Shown in pieces: positions 53,805-63,131 of a stretch of 64,000 nucleotides of DNA. The position numbers and the translations under genes were made by a program. Positions within the stretch are counted from its first letter, which is position 1. Each line of letters opens with the position of its first letter. The notes below the pieces were generated by a model. It made no database searches and was not told where the DNA came from. It saw only the letters and a program-made list of their open reading frames with translations. The stretch lies in contig NZ_JARXRM010000045.1 in the NCBI RefSeq assembly GCF_029887875.1, positions 234,409 to 298,408 of the forward strand, given 5' to 3'. This DNA comes from Luteimonas endophytica (GTDB lineage Bacteria > Pseudomonadota > Gammaproteobacteria > Xanthomonadales > Xanthomonadaceae).

Positions 53805-55637
53805 ATGACCAACCGACTGATCGAATTCAGCGCCGTCGCCGCCCTGGTGGCGGTCATCGTCCTCGCCGTCGTGCAGGGGCACGCCGGCGGCAGTGCTGCG
53901 CCGCTGGAGCCAGGCGGCAACAGCTTCGCGGTCCGGGACGTGCGCGTGTTCGACGGCACGCGCGATCTGGGGGTCGTCACCGTGGTGGTACGCGACGGGG
54001 TGATCCGCCAGGTGGCGACCGACGCGATCGTGCCCGATGGCCTGGCCGAGATCGACGGCGGCGGCCGGACCCTGCTGCCCGGGCTGATCGACGCGCACGT
54101 GCACGCCTGGGGCGAAGCGCGGCGCGACGCCGCGCGCTACGGCGTCACGACCATGCTGGACATGCACGGCATGGCCGATCGCCTGCCGGGCCTGCGCGCC
54201 CAGCGCGAATCGCTGGGCGACGTCGGCCAGGCCGACCTGTGGGCGGCCGGCTACGCGGTCACCGCTCCGGAAGGGCACGGTACCCAGTACGGATTTCCGG
54301 TGCCCACGTTCGGTCCGCAGACCGATGCCGAGGCGTTCGTCGCCGCACGCATCGCCGAAGGCGCCGACTACATCAAGCTGATCGTCGAGGATCTCGGCGC
54401 GCACGGCGGCGAGCGCCGCCTGGACACGCTCGCGCCTGATCAGGTGGAGGCGGTGATCGCCGCCGCGCACGCGGCGAACAGGAAGGCGGTGGTGCACGTT
54501 TCCGCGCAGGAGGACGCCCGCCGCGCCATCGACGCCGGCGCCGACGGCCTGGTGCACGTGTTCATCGACGCCGTCGCCGATCCCGACTTCGTCGCCAGCG
54601 CCCGGGCACGCGGCGCCTTCGTGGCGCCGACACTGTCGGTGCTGGCGTCGTTCGCCGGCGAGGGCATCGGCGCCGGGCTGGCCGCCGATCGGGCATTGAG
54701 CCTGGGGCTGACGGCGGAACAGCGCGCCAGCCTCGACGCCGGGATTCCCCGGGCGTCCGGCGATGGCGCGCGGATCGAGCGTGCCATGGAAAGCGTGCGC
54801 AGGCTGCACGCCGCCGGCGTGCCGATCCTTGCCGGCACCGACGCACCCAACCCGGGCACTGCGCACGGCATCAGCATGCATGGCGAACTGGAGCTTCTGG
54901 TGCGCGCCGGCCTGTCGCCGCGCCAAGCGCTGGCGGCGGCCACCTCGCGGCCGGCGCACCACTTCGGACTGGGCGACCGCGGCCGGATCGCGCCGGGCAT
55001 GCGTGCCGACCTGGTGCTGGTCGAGGGGAATCCGCAGGCGGAAATCACGGCGACCCGCGCAATCGTGGAGGTGTGGAAGAACGGTTACGCGATCCAGCGC
55101 GATCCCCGCGCCGCGAGCGCGCAGGGGGTTGCCGTGCCGTCGGCATCGCTGGTCAGCGACTTCGACGGCGGCGAGATCGCGGCGGCGTTCGGCGGCTGGG
55201 AGCCGACCACGGACCGGATCGCCGGAGGGGCCTCGGTAGCCGAACACAGGATCGTCGCGGGCGGGGCCGGCGATTCGCGCGGCGCGCTGGCGGTCACCGG
55301 CGAGGTTCGCCCGGGATTCGCGTTTCCCTGGGCCGGGGTGATGTTCTGGCCTGGCGGCGAGCCGATGCAGGCGGTCGACCTGTCTGGAAGGAGCGAGCTG
55401 GTATTCCGCGTCCGCGGCGATGGGCGCCACTACCGCGCGATGCTGTTCTCGGGTCCCTCGATGCAGGGGATGCCGGCGATGCTGGGGTTTCGTGCCGGCG
55501 AGGAGTGGAGCGAGGTCCGCCTGCGACTGGAGGATTTCGCCGGCGCCGATCTCTCGCTGCTGCGCGGGATCGCGTTCACCGCCGGGGATCCCGCCGGTGA
55601 ATTCGGGTTCCTGCTCGACGACGTCGAGCTGCGTTGA
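53805..55637 (+). CDS. amidohydrolase fused to CIA30/CBM11-like C-terminal domain
   Basis: A 610-residue exported or membrane-anchored enzyme (hydrophobic residues 9-25, VAALVAVIVLAVVQGHA). The amidohydrolase barrel covers residues ~40-445: metal motif LLPGLIDAHVHAWG, carboxylated-Lys-type strand ADYIKLIVEDLG, VVHVSAQED, and the metal Asp in ILAGTDAPNPG. The composite barrel ends DLVLVEGNPQAEITATRAIVEVWKNG. Residues ~448-610 are a separate beta-sandwich (LVSDFDGGEIAAAFGGWEP, ending FGFLLDDVEL), like CIA30 or CBM11 domains. Such fusions suggest a carbohydrate- or glycan-associated hydrolase. The function is unproven. It sits between the ABC-2 exporter and the two-component genes. Confidence 0.88.
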   Translation: MTNRLIEFSAVAALVAVIVLAVVQGHAGGSAAPLEPGGNSFAVRDVRVFDGTRDLGVVTVVVRDGVIRQVATDAIVPDGLAEIDGGGRTLLPGLIDAHVHAWGEARRDAARYGVTTMLDMHGMADRLPGLRAQRESLGDVGQADLWAAGYAVTAPEGHGTQYGFPVPTFGPQTDAEAFVAARIAEGADYIKLIVEDLGAHGGERRLDTLAPDQVEAVIAAAHAANRKAVVHVSAQEDARRAIDAGADGLVHVFIDAVADPDFVASARARGAFVAPTLSVLASFAGEGIGAGLAADRALSLGLTAEQRASLDAGIPRASGDGARIERAMESVRRLHAAGVPILAGTDAPNPGTAHGISMHGELELLVRAGLSPRQALAAATSRPAHHFGLGDRGRIAPGMRADLVLVEGNPQAEITATRAIVEVWKNGYAIQRDPRAASAQGVAVPSASLVSDFDGGEIAAAFGGWEPTTDRIAGGASVAEHRIVAGGAGDSRGALAVTGEVRPGFAFPWAGVMFWPGGEPMQAVDLSGRSELVFRVRGDGRHYRAMLFSGPSMQGMPAMLGFRAGEEWSEVRLRLEDFAGADLSLLRGIAFTAGDPAGEFGFLLDDVELR

Positions 55638-55657
55638 AGCGGTGGCATGATGCCGGA

Positions 55658-56824
55658 ATGAACCACGTCCGGCTCCCGCGATGGCTGCGTCCGGCCCCCG
55701 ATTCGGCGGTCGGAGAAGCCATGCGCCTGGGCAAGTCGCCGTGGATCGACGCGGTCCACGTGCTCTGGTCGGCCTGGATCTTCATCACCCCGGCATTCGC
55801 CCCGTACGGCTACGACCTGCGCTGGCTGCTGCTGACCCTGACGTCGTACCCGATGTTCCTGCTGCTTTATGCGCGGGTCCTGCTGGCGCCGGCGCGCAGC
55901 GCGCACCGCTACGCGCTGGCGATGGTCGTCATGAGCCTGGCGTTGCTGCCCTGGTATCCGGCCAGCCTGAGCTATTTCGTGTTCGGCTGCGTGCTGCTGC
56001 AGCCGCAGCGGATGCGCGCGCTGCTGGCGTATCTCGGGATGGTGCTGGCGCTCAATGCCATCCTGATCGGCTGGGCGCTGTGGCTCGGCTACCCGTGGCG
56101 GATGCTGCTGTGGATGCCGCTGGTCACGGGGATCGTCGGCGTCATCATCCATGTCGAACGCATCGGGCAGCGCAAGGACCGCGCGCTCAAGCTGTCCCAC
56201 GACGAGGTGCGGCGGCTGGCCGCCACCGCCGAGCGCGAGCGCATCGGCCGCGACCTGCACGACCTGCTGGGCCATACCCTGTCGATGGTGGCGCTGAAAT
56301 CGGATCTCGCCGCCCGTCTGGTGGCCCGCGACCCGGATGCGGCGCGCGCCGAGATCGAACAGGTCGCGCGCGGCGCCCGCGACGCGCTGGCGCAGGTGCG
56401 GCGCGCGGTCAGCGGCATCCGCGCCGCCGGCATCGCCGCGGAGCTGGCGTCGGCGCGGCTGCTGCTGGAGACCGACGGGGTGGCGTTCGGCTACCGCCTC
56501 GACGGCGACGCCGGCGGTGCGACGCTGCCGCACGGAGTCGAGACGGCGCTGGCGCTGACCGTGCGCGAAGCGGTCACCAACATCCAGCGTCACGCGCGCG
56601 CCAGCCACGCCGAGGTGCGCCTGGCGCTGGAGGACGGCGAGGCGGTGCTGCACATCGTCGACGACGGCCGCGGCGGCGCCATCGTCCCGGGCAACGGCCT
56701 GGCGGGGATGCGCGAGCGGCTCGAGGCGGAGCACGGACGCCTGCGGATAGAGGCGGCGCCGGGCGGCGGCACCCGGATCGAGGCGCGCGTGCCGCTCGGC
56801 GCGCGCGCTCCCGGGACCGCTTGA
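55658..56824 (+). CDS. DesK-type sensor histidine kinase
   Basis: A 388-residue membrane kinase with about four to five N-terminal helices (residues 35-165), a HisKA_3 dimerisation motif ERERIGRDLHDLLGHTLSMVALK with the phospho-His in DLHD, and a HATPase_c domain (TVREAVTNIQRHA N box, HIVDDGRGG, GNGLAGMRERLE). Close to the DesK membrane-sensor family. The ATG at 55658 is preferred; a TTG overlapping the amidohydrolase stop (55634) is also in frame. It pairs with the LuxR-type regulator that follows. Confidence 0.92.
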   Translation: MNHVRLPRWLRPAPDSAVGEAMRLGKSPWIDAVHVLWSAWIFITPAFAPYGYDLRWLLLTLTSYPMFLLLYARVLLAPARSAHRYALAMVVMSLALLPWYPASLSYFVFGCVLLQPQRMRALLAYLGMVLALNAILIGWALWLGYPWRMLLWMPLVTGIVGVIIHVERIGQRKDRALKLSHDEVRRLAATAERERIGRDLHDLLGHTLSMVALKSDLAARLVARDPDAARAEIEQVARGARDALAQVRRAVSGIRAAGIAAELASARLLLETDGVAFGYRLDGDAGGATLPHGVETALALTVREAVTNIQRHARASHAEVRLALEDGEAVLHIVDDGRGGAIVPGNGLAGMRERLEAEHGRLRIEAAPGGGTRIEARVPLGARAPGTA

Positions 56825-56918
56825 ACGAGGGCCGGCCGTGCCGCGCGGGTGGGCGGCGACGCGTGCCGGCTGCGCTCTGCTATGTTGCGCCGATGCGCCG
56901 CCCGTGCCCGCAACGTCC

Positions 56919-57521
56919 ATGATTCGCGTGCTGCTCGCCGAGGACCAGGCGCTGGTGCGGGGTGCGCTGTCAGCACTGCTGGGACTGGAGCAGGACATCG
57001 AGGTGGTCGGCGCCTGCGCCGACGGCGAGAACGCCTGGCGCGAGCTGCAGCGGCTGCAGCCGGACGTGCTGGTGACCGACATCGAGATGCCGGGACTGAG
57101 CGGGCTGGAACTCGCGCAGCGCATCCACCGCCACGAGCTGCCGGTGAAGGTGGTGATCGTGACCACGTTCGCCCGGCCGGGCTTCCTGCGCCGCGCGCTC
57201 GATGCCGGGGTCCTGGGCTACCTGCTCAAGGACGCCCCGGCCGAGGAGCTGGCCGAGGCGCTGCGCAAGGTCCACCGCGGTGGTCGTGCGCTGGATCCGC
57301 AACTGGCGCTCGAAGCGTGGTCGGAAGCGGACCCGCTCAGCGATCGTGAGCGCCAGGTGCTTCGCCTGGCCGGCGAGGGGCGGTCGGCGGGCGAGATCGC
57401 CGGCCAGCTGCGGCTGTCGCAGGGCACCGTCCGCAACTACCTGTCCGAGGCGATCGGAAAACTCGGGGTGGCCAACCGCATCGAGGCCTACCGGCTGGCG
57501 CGGCAGAAGGGGTGGCTGTAG
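56919..57521 (+). CDS. NarL/DesR-type response regulator
   Basis: A 200-residue regulator. The receiver domain (residues 1-120) has the acidic pair in LLAEDQALV, the phospho-Asp in VLVTDIEMPGLSG and the switch Lys in GYLLKDAPAEEL. The LuxR HTH (~135-195) is LSDRERQVLRLAGEGRSAGEIAG, then SQGTVRNYLSEAIGKLGV. It is the cognate partner of the DesK-type kinase and probably controls the ABC-2 exporter upstream. Confidence 0.95.
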   Translation: MIRVLLAEDQALVRGALSALLGLEQDIEVVGACADGENAWRELQRLQPDVLVTDIEMPGLSGLELAQRIHRHELPVKVVIVTTFARPGFLRRALDAGVLGYLLKDAPAEELAEALRKVHRGGRALDPQLALEAWSEADPLSDRERQVLRLAGEGRSAGEIAGQLRLSQGTVRNYLSEAIGKLGVANRIEAYRLARQKGWL

Positions 57522-57602
57522 GCAGCGCCGCCGCGGCACTGGATGGCGCCGTGGACCCGGAGTAGGCTCGGCTGCGTCGCCTGCCGCACCCGGGGAGGGA
57601 GT

Positions 57603-58031
57603 ATGGACACGACGAAACCGCCGGCCACGTTGTGGATGGTCGCCGCGGCCGCGCTGGTCTGGAACCTGATCGGCGTGGCCATGTTCTTCCTGCAGACCAA
57701 CCTCGGCCCGGAAGGGATTGCGGCCCTGCCGCCGGAACAGCAGCAGGTCTACGCGGCGATGCCGGCCTGGCTGGATATCCCGTATGGGATCGCGGTGTTC
57801 GGCGGGGTGCTGGGCTCGATCGCCCTGCTGCTGCGACGGCGCTGGGCGGTGGCCATGTTCGCCGTCTCGCTGCTGGCGGTGCTGGTGCAGATGGCGGGCG
57901 TCTATGCGCTCACCCCTGCCTGGGAGGTCTCCGGTGCGGCAGGGCTGCCGATGGCGCTGCTGGTCCTGGCCCTCGCCGGCTTCCTGCTCTGGTACGCGCG
58001 CCGGGCCGCCGCGCGCGGCTGGCTACGCTGA
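57603..58031 (+). CDS. four-helix membrane protein of unknown function
   Basis: A 142-residue inner-membrane protein. Helices lie at about residues 10-30 (LWMVAAAALVWNLIGVAMFF), 55-75, 80-100 and 112-132, with a loop rich in Pro/Gln (LPPEQQQVYAAMPAWLDIPYG) between the first two that looks conserved in similar proteobacterial proteins. GGGGAGGGAG precedes the ATG. The function is unknown; it follows the two-component genes but is separated by 81 bases. Confidence 0.75.
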   Translation: MDTTKPPATLWMVAAAALVWNLIGVAMFFLQTNLGPEGIAALPPEQQQVYAAMPAWLDIPYGIAVFGGVLGSIALLLRRRWAVAMFAVSLLAVLVQMAGVYALTPAWEVSGAAGLPMALLVLALAGFLLWYARRAAARGWLR

Positions 58032-58104
58032 CCGCGCGCCTCGACATCACGGCCAGGGCCGGGGGGCGGTAAACTGGCGGCCTGTCCCGCCCGGTTTCCC
58101 GATC

Positions 58105-58305
58105 ATGTCCGCAGCCGCCCCCAGCTCAGAGCAAGCCAACGCGCGCCAGCGCTACGAGGTCCGCCGCGCCGAACTGCCGCTGAGCTGCCCGCTGCCGGCG
58201 ATGGCGCTGTGGAATTCGCACCCGCGCGTGTACCTGCCGATCGAGGCCGAGGGCGGCCAGTCCGATTGCCCGTATTGCGGCGCCCATTTCGTGCTGGTCG
58301 ACTGA
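58105..58305 (+). CDS. small zinc-finger (zf-CHCC) protein
   Basis: A 66-residue protein with the zinc-binding pattern of the zf-CHCC/NDUFS6-like family: Cys in LSCPLPAMALWNSHPRVYLPI (C...H) and CPYCG near the C-terminus. Small proteins of this type are common in xanthomonads upstream of sugar-transferase genes. Binding of zinc is inferred; the role is unknown. It lies 49 bases before the glycosyltransferase gene. Confidence 0.85.
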   Translation: MSAAAPSSEQANARQRYEVRRAELPLSCPLPAMALWNSHPRVYLPIEAEGGQSDCPYCGAHFVLVD

Positions 58306-58354
58306 CCGGGGCGCGGCGGCGCCCGCCGCCGCCGGCCGCCGTACCGGCCCGCCG

Positions 58355-59482
58355 ATGCCGCTCGCCGCTCGCCGAATGACCGTGGTCCAGCTGCTGCCCG
58401 CGCTGGAATCCGGCGGGGTGGAACGCTCCACCCTGGAAATCGCCGCGGCCCTGGTCCGGGCCGGGCACCGGGCCGTGGTGGTCTCCGCTGGCGGGCGCCT
58501 GCTGCCGGCGCTGCAGGCGACCGGCGCCGAGCACGTGGCCCTCGACATCGGCCGCAAGTCGCCGCTCGCGCTGCGCCACGTCCGCCGGTTGCGGCGGCTG
58601 TTCGCCGAGCTCGAAGCCGACATCGTCCACGCACGCTCGCGGCTGCCGGCCTGGCTCGGCTGGCGCGCGCTGCGCGGCATGCCGGCCGGCGCGCGGCCGC
58701 GCTTCGTCACCACCGCGCACGGACTCAATTCGCCCTCGCGCTACAGCGCGATCATGGCGCGGGGCGAACGGGTGATCTGCGTCTCGGCGACGGTGCGGGC
58801 GCATCTGCTGCGGCACTATCCAGGCACCCCCGGGGAGCGGCTGCGGGTGATTCCGCGCGGCATCGATCCCGCCGCTTTCCCGCGGCGGGCGCTGCCCGAC
58901 CCGCGCGCGCGCGCAGGCCTCGCCGCCTCCCATCCGCAGCTGGCGGGGGAAGGCCCGCTGTTGCTGCTGCCCGGGCGCGGCACCCGGCTGAAGGGCCATG
59001 CCGACGCCCTGGCGCTGCTGGCGCGGCTGCGCGGCGACGGGCGCGACGCGCGGCTGTGGATGCCGGGCGCGCGCGAGCCGGGCCGGGAGCGCTACCTGGC
59101 CGAGCTCGAGCGCGGCGCCGCGGCGCTCGGCATCGCGGGGGCGGTGGCGATGACCCCGCCGACCGCCGCCATCGCCGAGGCCTATGCCGCCAGCGACCTG
59201 GTGCTGCAGCTCTCGCGCAAGCCCGAGGCGTTCGGGCGCACGGTGATCGAGGCGCTGGCGGTCGGACGGCCGGTGCTCGGCTGGGACCAGGGCGGGGTGG
59301 GCGAACTGCTGCGGGAGCTGCAGCCTTCCGGTGCGGTGGCGCCGTTCGACCGGGACCGGCTGGCCGCGGCCGCGCGCAGGCTGCTCGGGCAGGCCCCGGC
59401 CCTTCCCGCTACGATGCCCTACACCCTCGCCGCCATGCAGGCCGCCACCCTCGCCGTCTATGCAGAATTCGACCGCCGCTGA
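58355..59482 (+). CDS. GT4-family glycosyltransferase (LPS core type)
   Basis: A 375-residue GT-B glycosyltransferase. N-terminal acceptor domain with LLPALESGGVERSTLEIA and IVHARSRLPAWLGW. The C-terminal donor domain has LLLLPGRGTRLKGHADAL, and the EX7E-type motif is in SRKPEAFGRTVIEALAVGRPVLG. Likely adds a sugar to the lipopolysaccharide core, judging by the neighbours. ATG at 58355 or at 58376 (MTVVQLL). The 3' end overlaps the O-antigen ligase-like gene by 23 bases. Confidence 0.92.
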   Translation: MPLAARRMTVVQLLPALESGGVERSTLEIAAALVRAGHRAVVVSAGGRLLPALQATGAEHVALDIGRKSPLALRHVRRLRRLFAELEADIVHARSRLPAWLGWRALRGMPAGARPRFVTTAHGLNSPSRYSAIMARGERVICVSATVRAHLLRHYPGTPGERLRVIPRGIDPAAFPRRALPDPRARAGLAASHPQLAGEGPLLLLPGRGTRLKGHADALALLARLRGDGRDARLWMPGAREPGRERYLAELERGAAALGIAGAVAMTPPTAAIAEAYAASDLVLQLSRKPEAFGRTVIEALAVGRPVLGWDQGGVGELLRELQPSGAVAPFDRDRLAAAARRLLGQAPALPATMPYTLAAMQAATLAVYAEFDRR

Positions 59483-60830
59483 CCGCTCCGCATCCGCTCC
59501 CGGCTGGCGCTGGGCGCCGCACTGGGTGCTCGCCTTCGTCGCGTTGTGGCCGGCGCCCGGATATGCCGAGGCGGTGATGGTGCTCGGCGCGCTGGTGGCG
59601 ATCGTACGGTTGTTGCTGGCGCGTTTTTCCAACGGCACCGCGCTGCTCAGCGTGCAGGCCTGGGCGCTGACCAGCGTGCTGTTCTGCGCCTACTGGCTGC
59701 CGGAGGTGTTGTCCTCGATCGGCGCGGTCGACGGTGGGCGGGCGCTGCGCGAGTCGGTGGTCGACCTGCGCTACCTGCCGTTCCTGTGGCTGGTGGCCTC
59801 GGCGGTGGCGACCGCGCGCGGCCGGCGCATCACCTTCGGCGGCCTGGCGGTGATCGTCGCGGTCTGGACGCTGGACGGCCTGGCCGAGGCGTTCTTCGGC
59901 AGCAGCCCGCTGTTCTTCGGCATCGATGCGGCCAAGCAGCTGATCAGCGGCCGGCCGATGTGCTCGGCCGAGGACGTGGCCGTCGTCGATCGCCTCAGCG
60001 GCGTGCTCGGGCCATGCAATCTCAAGATCGGCCTGGTGCTGGCGAGCCTGTCGCCGTTCGCGCTGTACTTCGCCGGACGCCGCTTCGGCAGCGGCGGCTG
60101 GATCCTGGCCGCGGTGGCGCTGGGGCTGGTGATCCTGCTGGCCGGCGCGCGGGCCTCGTGGCTGACCTTCACGCTGGTGCTGCTGTTCTCCGGCTGGCGC
60201 CTGCTCGGCTGGAAGCGGCTGGCCGGCGTGTTCCTGTTCGGCGTGGTCACCGTGGGGCTGCTGACCCTCGCATCGCCCCAGGTGCGCGAGCGGATCGAGC
60301 GCACCGCGCACATGGTCGCCGCCGACGAATCCGGGGTGGACATGGCCCTCTCGGGCCGCATGCGGATCTGGAGCGCGGCGCTGTGCATGGTCGGCGAGCG
60401 CCCGGTCAACGGGGTCGGCGCGCGCGGCTTCCGCGAGGCCTTCCCGGGCTGCGATCCGTACGCCGGCAAGACCGCGGCGTGGGGCGAGGGCCCGGCGCTG
60501 CACGCGCACCAGATCGTGCTGGAGGTCCTGAGCGAGACCGGGGTGCTCGGGCTGCTGCTGTGGCTGGCCGGCGCCGCCCTGGCCTGGCGCGCCTGGCGCT
60601 ATGCGGACACTGCCGCCCGCGAACGCGCGCGCCCGGCGATGCTGGCCTTGGCGGTCACGGTGTTCCCGTTCAACACCCACCTGGCGTTCTACTCCACCTT
60701 CTGGGGTGGGCTCACCCTGATGCTCGCCGCGCTCTATGCCGGCAGTCTGCTGGCGCGCGATGCTGGGGAATCGGACAACGGGAACGGAGAATCGGCAGCG
60801 GAAGACCCCGGCGATCACGCTGCGGGGTAG
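59460..60830 (+). CDS. O-antigen ligase family protein (Wzy_C/WaaL-like)
   Basis: A 456-residue polytopic protein with about eleven helices. The large periplasmic loop between late helices contains LSGRMRIWSAALCMVGERPVNGVGARGF and ALHAHQIVLEVLSETGVLG, the conserved Arg/His region of WaaL/Wzy_C proteins. It transfers or polymerises O-chains on undecaprenyl carriers in the periplasm. The start overlaps the glycosyltransferase gene, so both belong to one LPS transcript. Confidence 0.9.
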   Translation: MQNSTAADRSASAPGWRWAPHWVLAFVALWPAPGYAEAVMVLGALVAIVRLLLARFSNGTALLSVQAWALTSVLFCAYWLPEVLSSIGAVDGGRALRESVVDLRYLPFLWLVASAVATARGRRITFGGLAVIVAVWTLDGLAEAFFGSSPLFFGIDAAKQLISGRPMCSAEDVAVVDRLSGVLGPCNLKIGLVLASLSPFALYFAGRRFGSGGWILAAVALGLVILLAGARASWLTFTLVLLFSGWRLLGWKRLAGVFLFGVVTVGLLTLASPQVRERIERTAHMVAADESGVDMALSGRMRIWSAALCMVGERPVNGVGARGFREAFPGCDPYAGKTAAWGEGPALHAHQIVLEVLSETGVLGLLLWLAGAALAWRAWRYADTAARERARPAMLALAVTVFPFNTHLAFYSTFWGGLTLMLAALYAGSLLARDAGESDNGNGESAAEDPGDHAAG

Positions 60831-60857
60831 GGCAAGTCGATTGCCTATTTCCGGCCG

Positions 60858-61769
60858 TCAGTACACCGAGTCCCCGTCCGGGCGCCGCTTGAAGCGCCGG
60901 TGGATCCACAGGTACTGCGCCGGCGCCGCGCGCGCCATCGACTCGATCCCGGCCATCACCCGCGCGGTGTCGGCCGCGGCATCGGACGAGGGGAAATCCG
61001 CCAGCGCGGGCAGCAGCCGCAGGGTGTAGCCGCCGTCGGCGCGGCGCTCGTGCTGGAACAGCACCACCGCCGCGCCCGACAGCCGCGCCAGCTGGTGGGT
61101 GGAAGTGAGGCTGTAGGCCGGCTGGCCGAAGAACGGCACGTAGACGGCCTCGCCACGGCTCGGGTCCTGGTCGGGCGCGTACCAGAGCAGTCCGCCGCGC
61201 TTGAGGTGGCGCACCGTGCCGCGCACGTCCTGCTTGGGGAACATGGCCGCGGCGTAGCGGGCGCGGCCGCGGCGCACCGCCCATTCCATCGCCGGCTGCG
61301 AGTGCGGCCGGTACATGCCGGCCAGCGGCGCGTGCCCGCACATCAGCCGGCCGCAGACCTCCAGGGTGGTGAAGTGGCCGGAGACCACGATCACCCCGCG
61401 GCCGCCGGCGCGCGCGGCCGCGAGGTGCTGCAGCCCCTCCACCACCAGTCCCCGGCGCAGCGGCGCCACCGATCCCCACCAGGCGCGGGCGAACTCGAAC
61501 ACGCCGATGCCCAGCGCGCCGAAGTGCGCGCGCAGCAGCGCCTCGCGCGCGGCGCCGTCGAGTTCCGGGAAGCACAGCGCCAGATTGCGTTCGGCCACCC
61601 GCCGGCGCGAGGCGAGCAGCACGCGCAGCGCGGCGCCGAGCCCCCGGCCCAGCCCGCGCTGCCACGGCCATGGCAGGCGCGCCAGCCCCGCCATCAGGCC
61701 GATCCCGATCCAGGCGGGCCAGTGGCGCGGAGCGAGCGGCGCGCGGCCCATGGTGTCCTTGCCGATCAT
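60858..61769 (-). CDS. lysophospholipid/lipid A acyltransferase (LpxL/HtrB family)
   Basis: A 303-residue inner-membrane acyltransferase that adds a secondary acyl chain to lipid A. The HX4E catalytic motif is VVSGHFTTLEVCG, followed by GMYRPHSQPAMEW and YAPDQDPSRGEAVYVPFFGQ, all LpxL-family. A hydrophobic N-terminal segment anchors it. The start could be 61769 (MIGKDTMG) or 61751 (MGRAPLAP), and the latter has AAGGA upstream. It is divergent from waaA, with only 63 bases between them, so the shared promoter region is compact. Confidence 0.92.
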   Translation of the reverse strand: MIGKDTMGRAPLAPRHWPAWIGIGLMAGLARLPWPWQRGLGRGLGAALRVLLASRRRVAERNLALCFPELDGAAREALLRAHFGALGIGVFEFARAWWGSVAPLRRGLVVEGLQHLAAARAGGRGVIVVSGHFTTLEVCGRLMCGHAPLAGMYRPHSQPAMEWAVRRGRARYAAAMFPKQDVRGTVRHLKRGGLLWYAPDQDPSRGEAVYVPFFGQPAYSLTSTHQLARLSGAAVVLFQHERRADGGYTLRLLPALADFPSSDAAADTARVMAGIESMARAAPAQYLWIHRRFKRRPDGDSVY

Positions 61770-61832
61770 GCGCGAATTGTAGGGGCAGCCTGGCACCGCC
61801 GCCGCTCACGGCGCACCCGGTATCCTTCGCCG

Positions 61833-63119
61833 ATGCCAGAGCCCCTCGTCGAACGCCTGCTGCGCGGCCTGTACTCGGCCGTGCTGTACGTGCTGGTGCC
61901 GGTGACGGTCTACCATCTGATCTGGCGCGGCTTCCGCCAGGCCGAGTACTTCCAGCGCTGGAGCGAGCGCTACGCCTCCTACGCCGACGCGCCGCAGCCG
62001 TCGACGGTCTGGCTGCACGCGGTGTCGGTGGGCGAGGTCAACGCCGCGGCGCCGCTGATCGACACCCTGCTGCAGCAGCGGCCCGACCTGCGCCTGCTGG
62101 TGACCACGATCACCCCGACCGGTTCGGCGCGGGTGACCAAACTGTGGGGCGAGCGGGTCGAGCACGTCTATCTTCCCTACGATCTCTCCGGTGCGGTGCG
62201 CCGGTTCCTCGACCACTACCGGCCGCGCCTCGGGCTGATCGTCGAGACCGAGCTGTGGCCGAACCTGTTGTTCTGCTGCCGAGACCGCGGCGTGCCGGTC
62301 TACATCGTCAATGCGCGCCTTTCGGCGCGTTCGCTGCGCGGCTACCGGTTGCTGCGGCCGCTGGTCGGCCGTGCGCTGCGCACCGTGCGCGTGATCGCGG
62401 CGCAGTCCGCGGACGACGGCAGGCGCTTCCAGCGGCTCGGCGCTTCGAGCGGGCAGGTCGTGGTCACCGGCAATCTCAAGTACGACATCGCCGTGGATCC
62501 GCAGCTGCCGGCGTTCGCGCGCACGTTCCGCGAAGGGATCGGCCCGCGCCCGGTGTGGATCGCGGCGAGCACCCACGAACAGGAGGAAGCGGCGGTGCTG
62601 GGGATCCACCGGCGCCTGCGCCGGCGCTGGCCGGATCTGCTGCTGCTGTGGGCGCCGCGCCACCCCGAGCGCTTCCGCGCGGTGGCGCAGCAGGCCGTGG
62701 ACGCCGGCTGGCGCACCGCCACGCGCCGGCTAACCCGCGCCCCGGACACCGGCGATGCGGTGTTCGTGATCGACACCCTGGGCGAGCTGATGAGCTTCTA
62801 CGGCTGTGCCGACGTCGCGTTCGTCGGCGGCAGCCTGCAGGAGATCGGCGGGCACAACCTGCTCGAGCCGGCGGCGGTGGGCACGGCGATGGTGACCGGG
62901 CCGCACCTGCACAACTTCAGCGAGATCGCGCGCCGCCTGGAGCGCGCCGGCGGCCTGTGCATCGGCGCGGACGCGGACGCGGTGGGCGCGGCCCTGGCGG
63001 CGCTGCTGGGCGATCCGCAGCGCCGCGCCGGGATGGCCGCCGCCGCCGCCGCCCTGGTCGAGGAAGGCCGCGGCGCGGTGGACCGCACCATGACGGTGGT
63101 GTACGCCGACCTGCCCTGA
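61833..63119 (+). CDS. waaA: 3-deoxy-D-manno-octulosonic acid transferase
   Basis: A 428-residue GT30 enzyme that adds Kdo to lipid IVA. N-terminal membrane segment (AVLYVLVPVTVYHLIWRG), the catalytic Glu in WLHAVSVGEVNAAAPLI, then ETELWPNLLFCCRDRGVPVYIVNARLS and FVGGSLQEIGGHNLLEPAAVG in the donor domain. Length and motifs match WaaA/KdtA. It is divergent from an LpxL-type gene and followed 12 bases after its stop by a convergent TolC gene. Confidence 0.97.
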   Translation: MPEPLVERLLRGLYSAVLYVLVPVTVYHLIWRGFRQAEYFQRWSERYASYADAPQPSTVWLHAVSVGEVNAAAPLIDTLLQQRPDLRLLVTTITPTGSARVTKLWGERVEHVYLPYDLSGAVRRFLDHYRPRLGLIVETELWPNLLFCCRDRGVPVYIVNARLSARSLRGYRLLRPLVGRALRTVRVIAAQSADDGRRFQRLGASSGQVVVTGNLKYDIAVDPQLPAFARTFREGIGPRPVWIAASTHEQEEAAVLGIHRRLRRRWPDLLLLWAPRHPERFRAVAQQAVDAGWRTATRRLTRAPDTGDAVFVIDTLGELMSFYGCADVAFVGGSLQEIGGHNLLEPAAVGTAMVTGPHLHNFSEIARRLERAGGLCIGADADAVGAALAALLGDPQRRAGMAAAAAALVEEGRGAVDRTMTVVYADLP

Positions 63120-63131
63120 GCGGGCGGCGGC

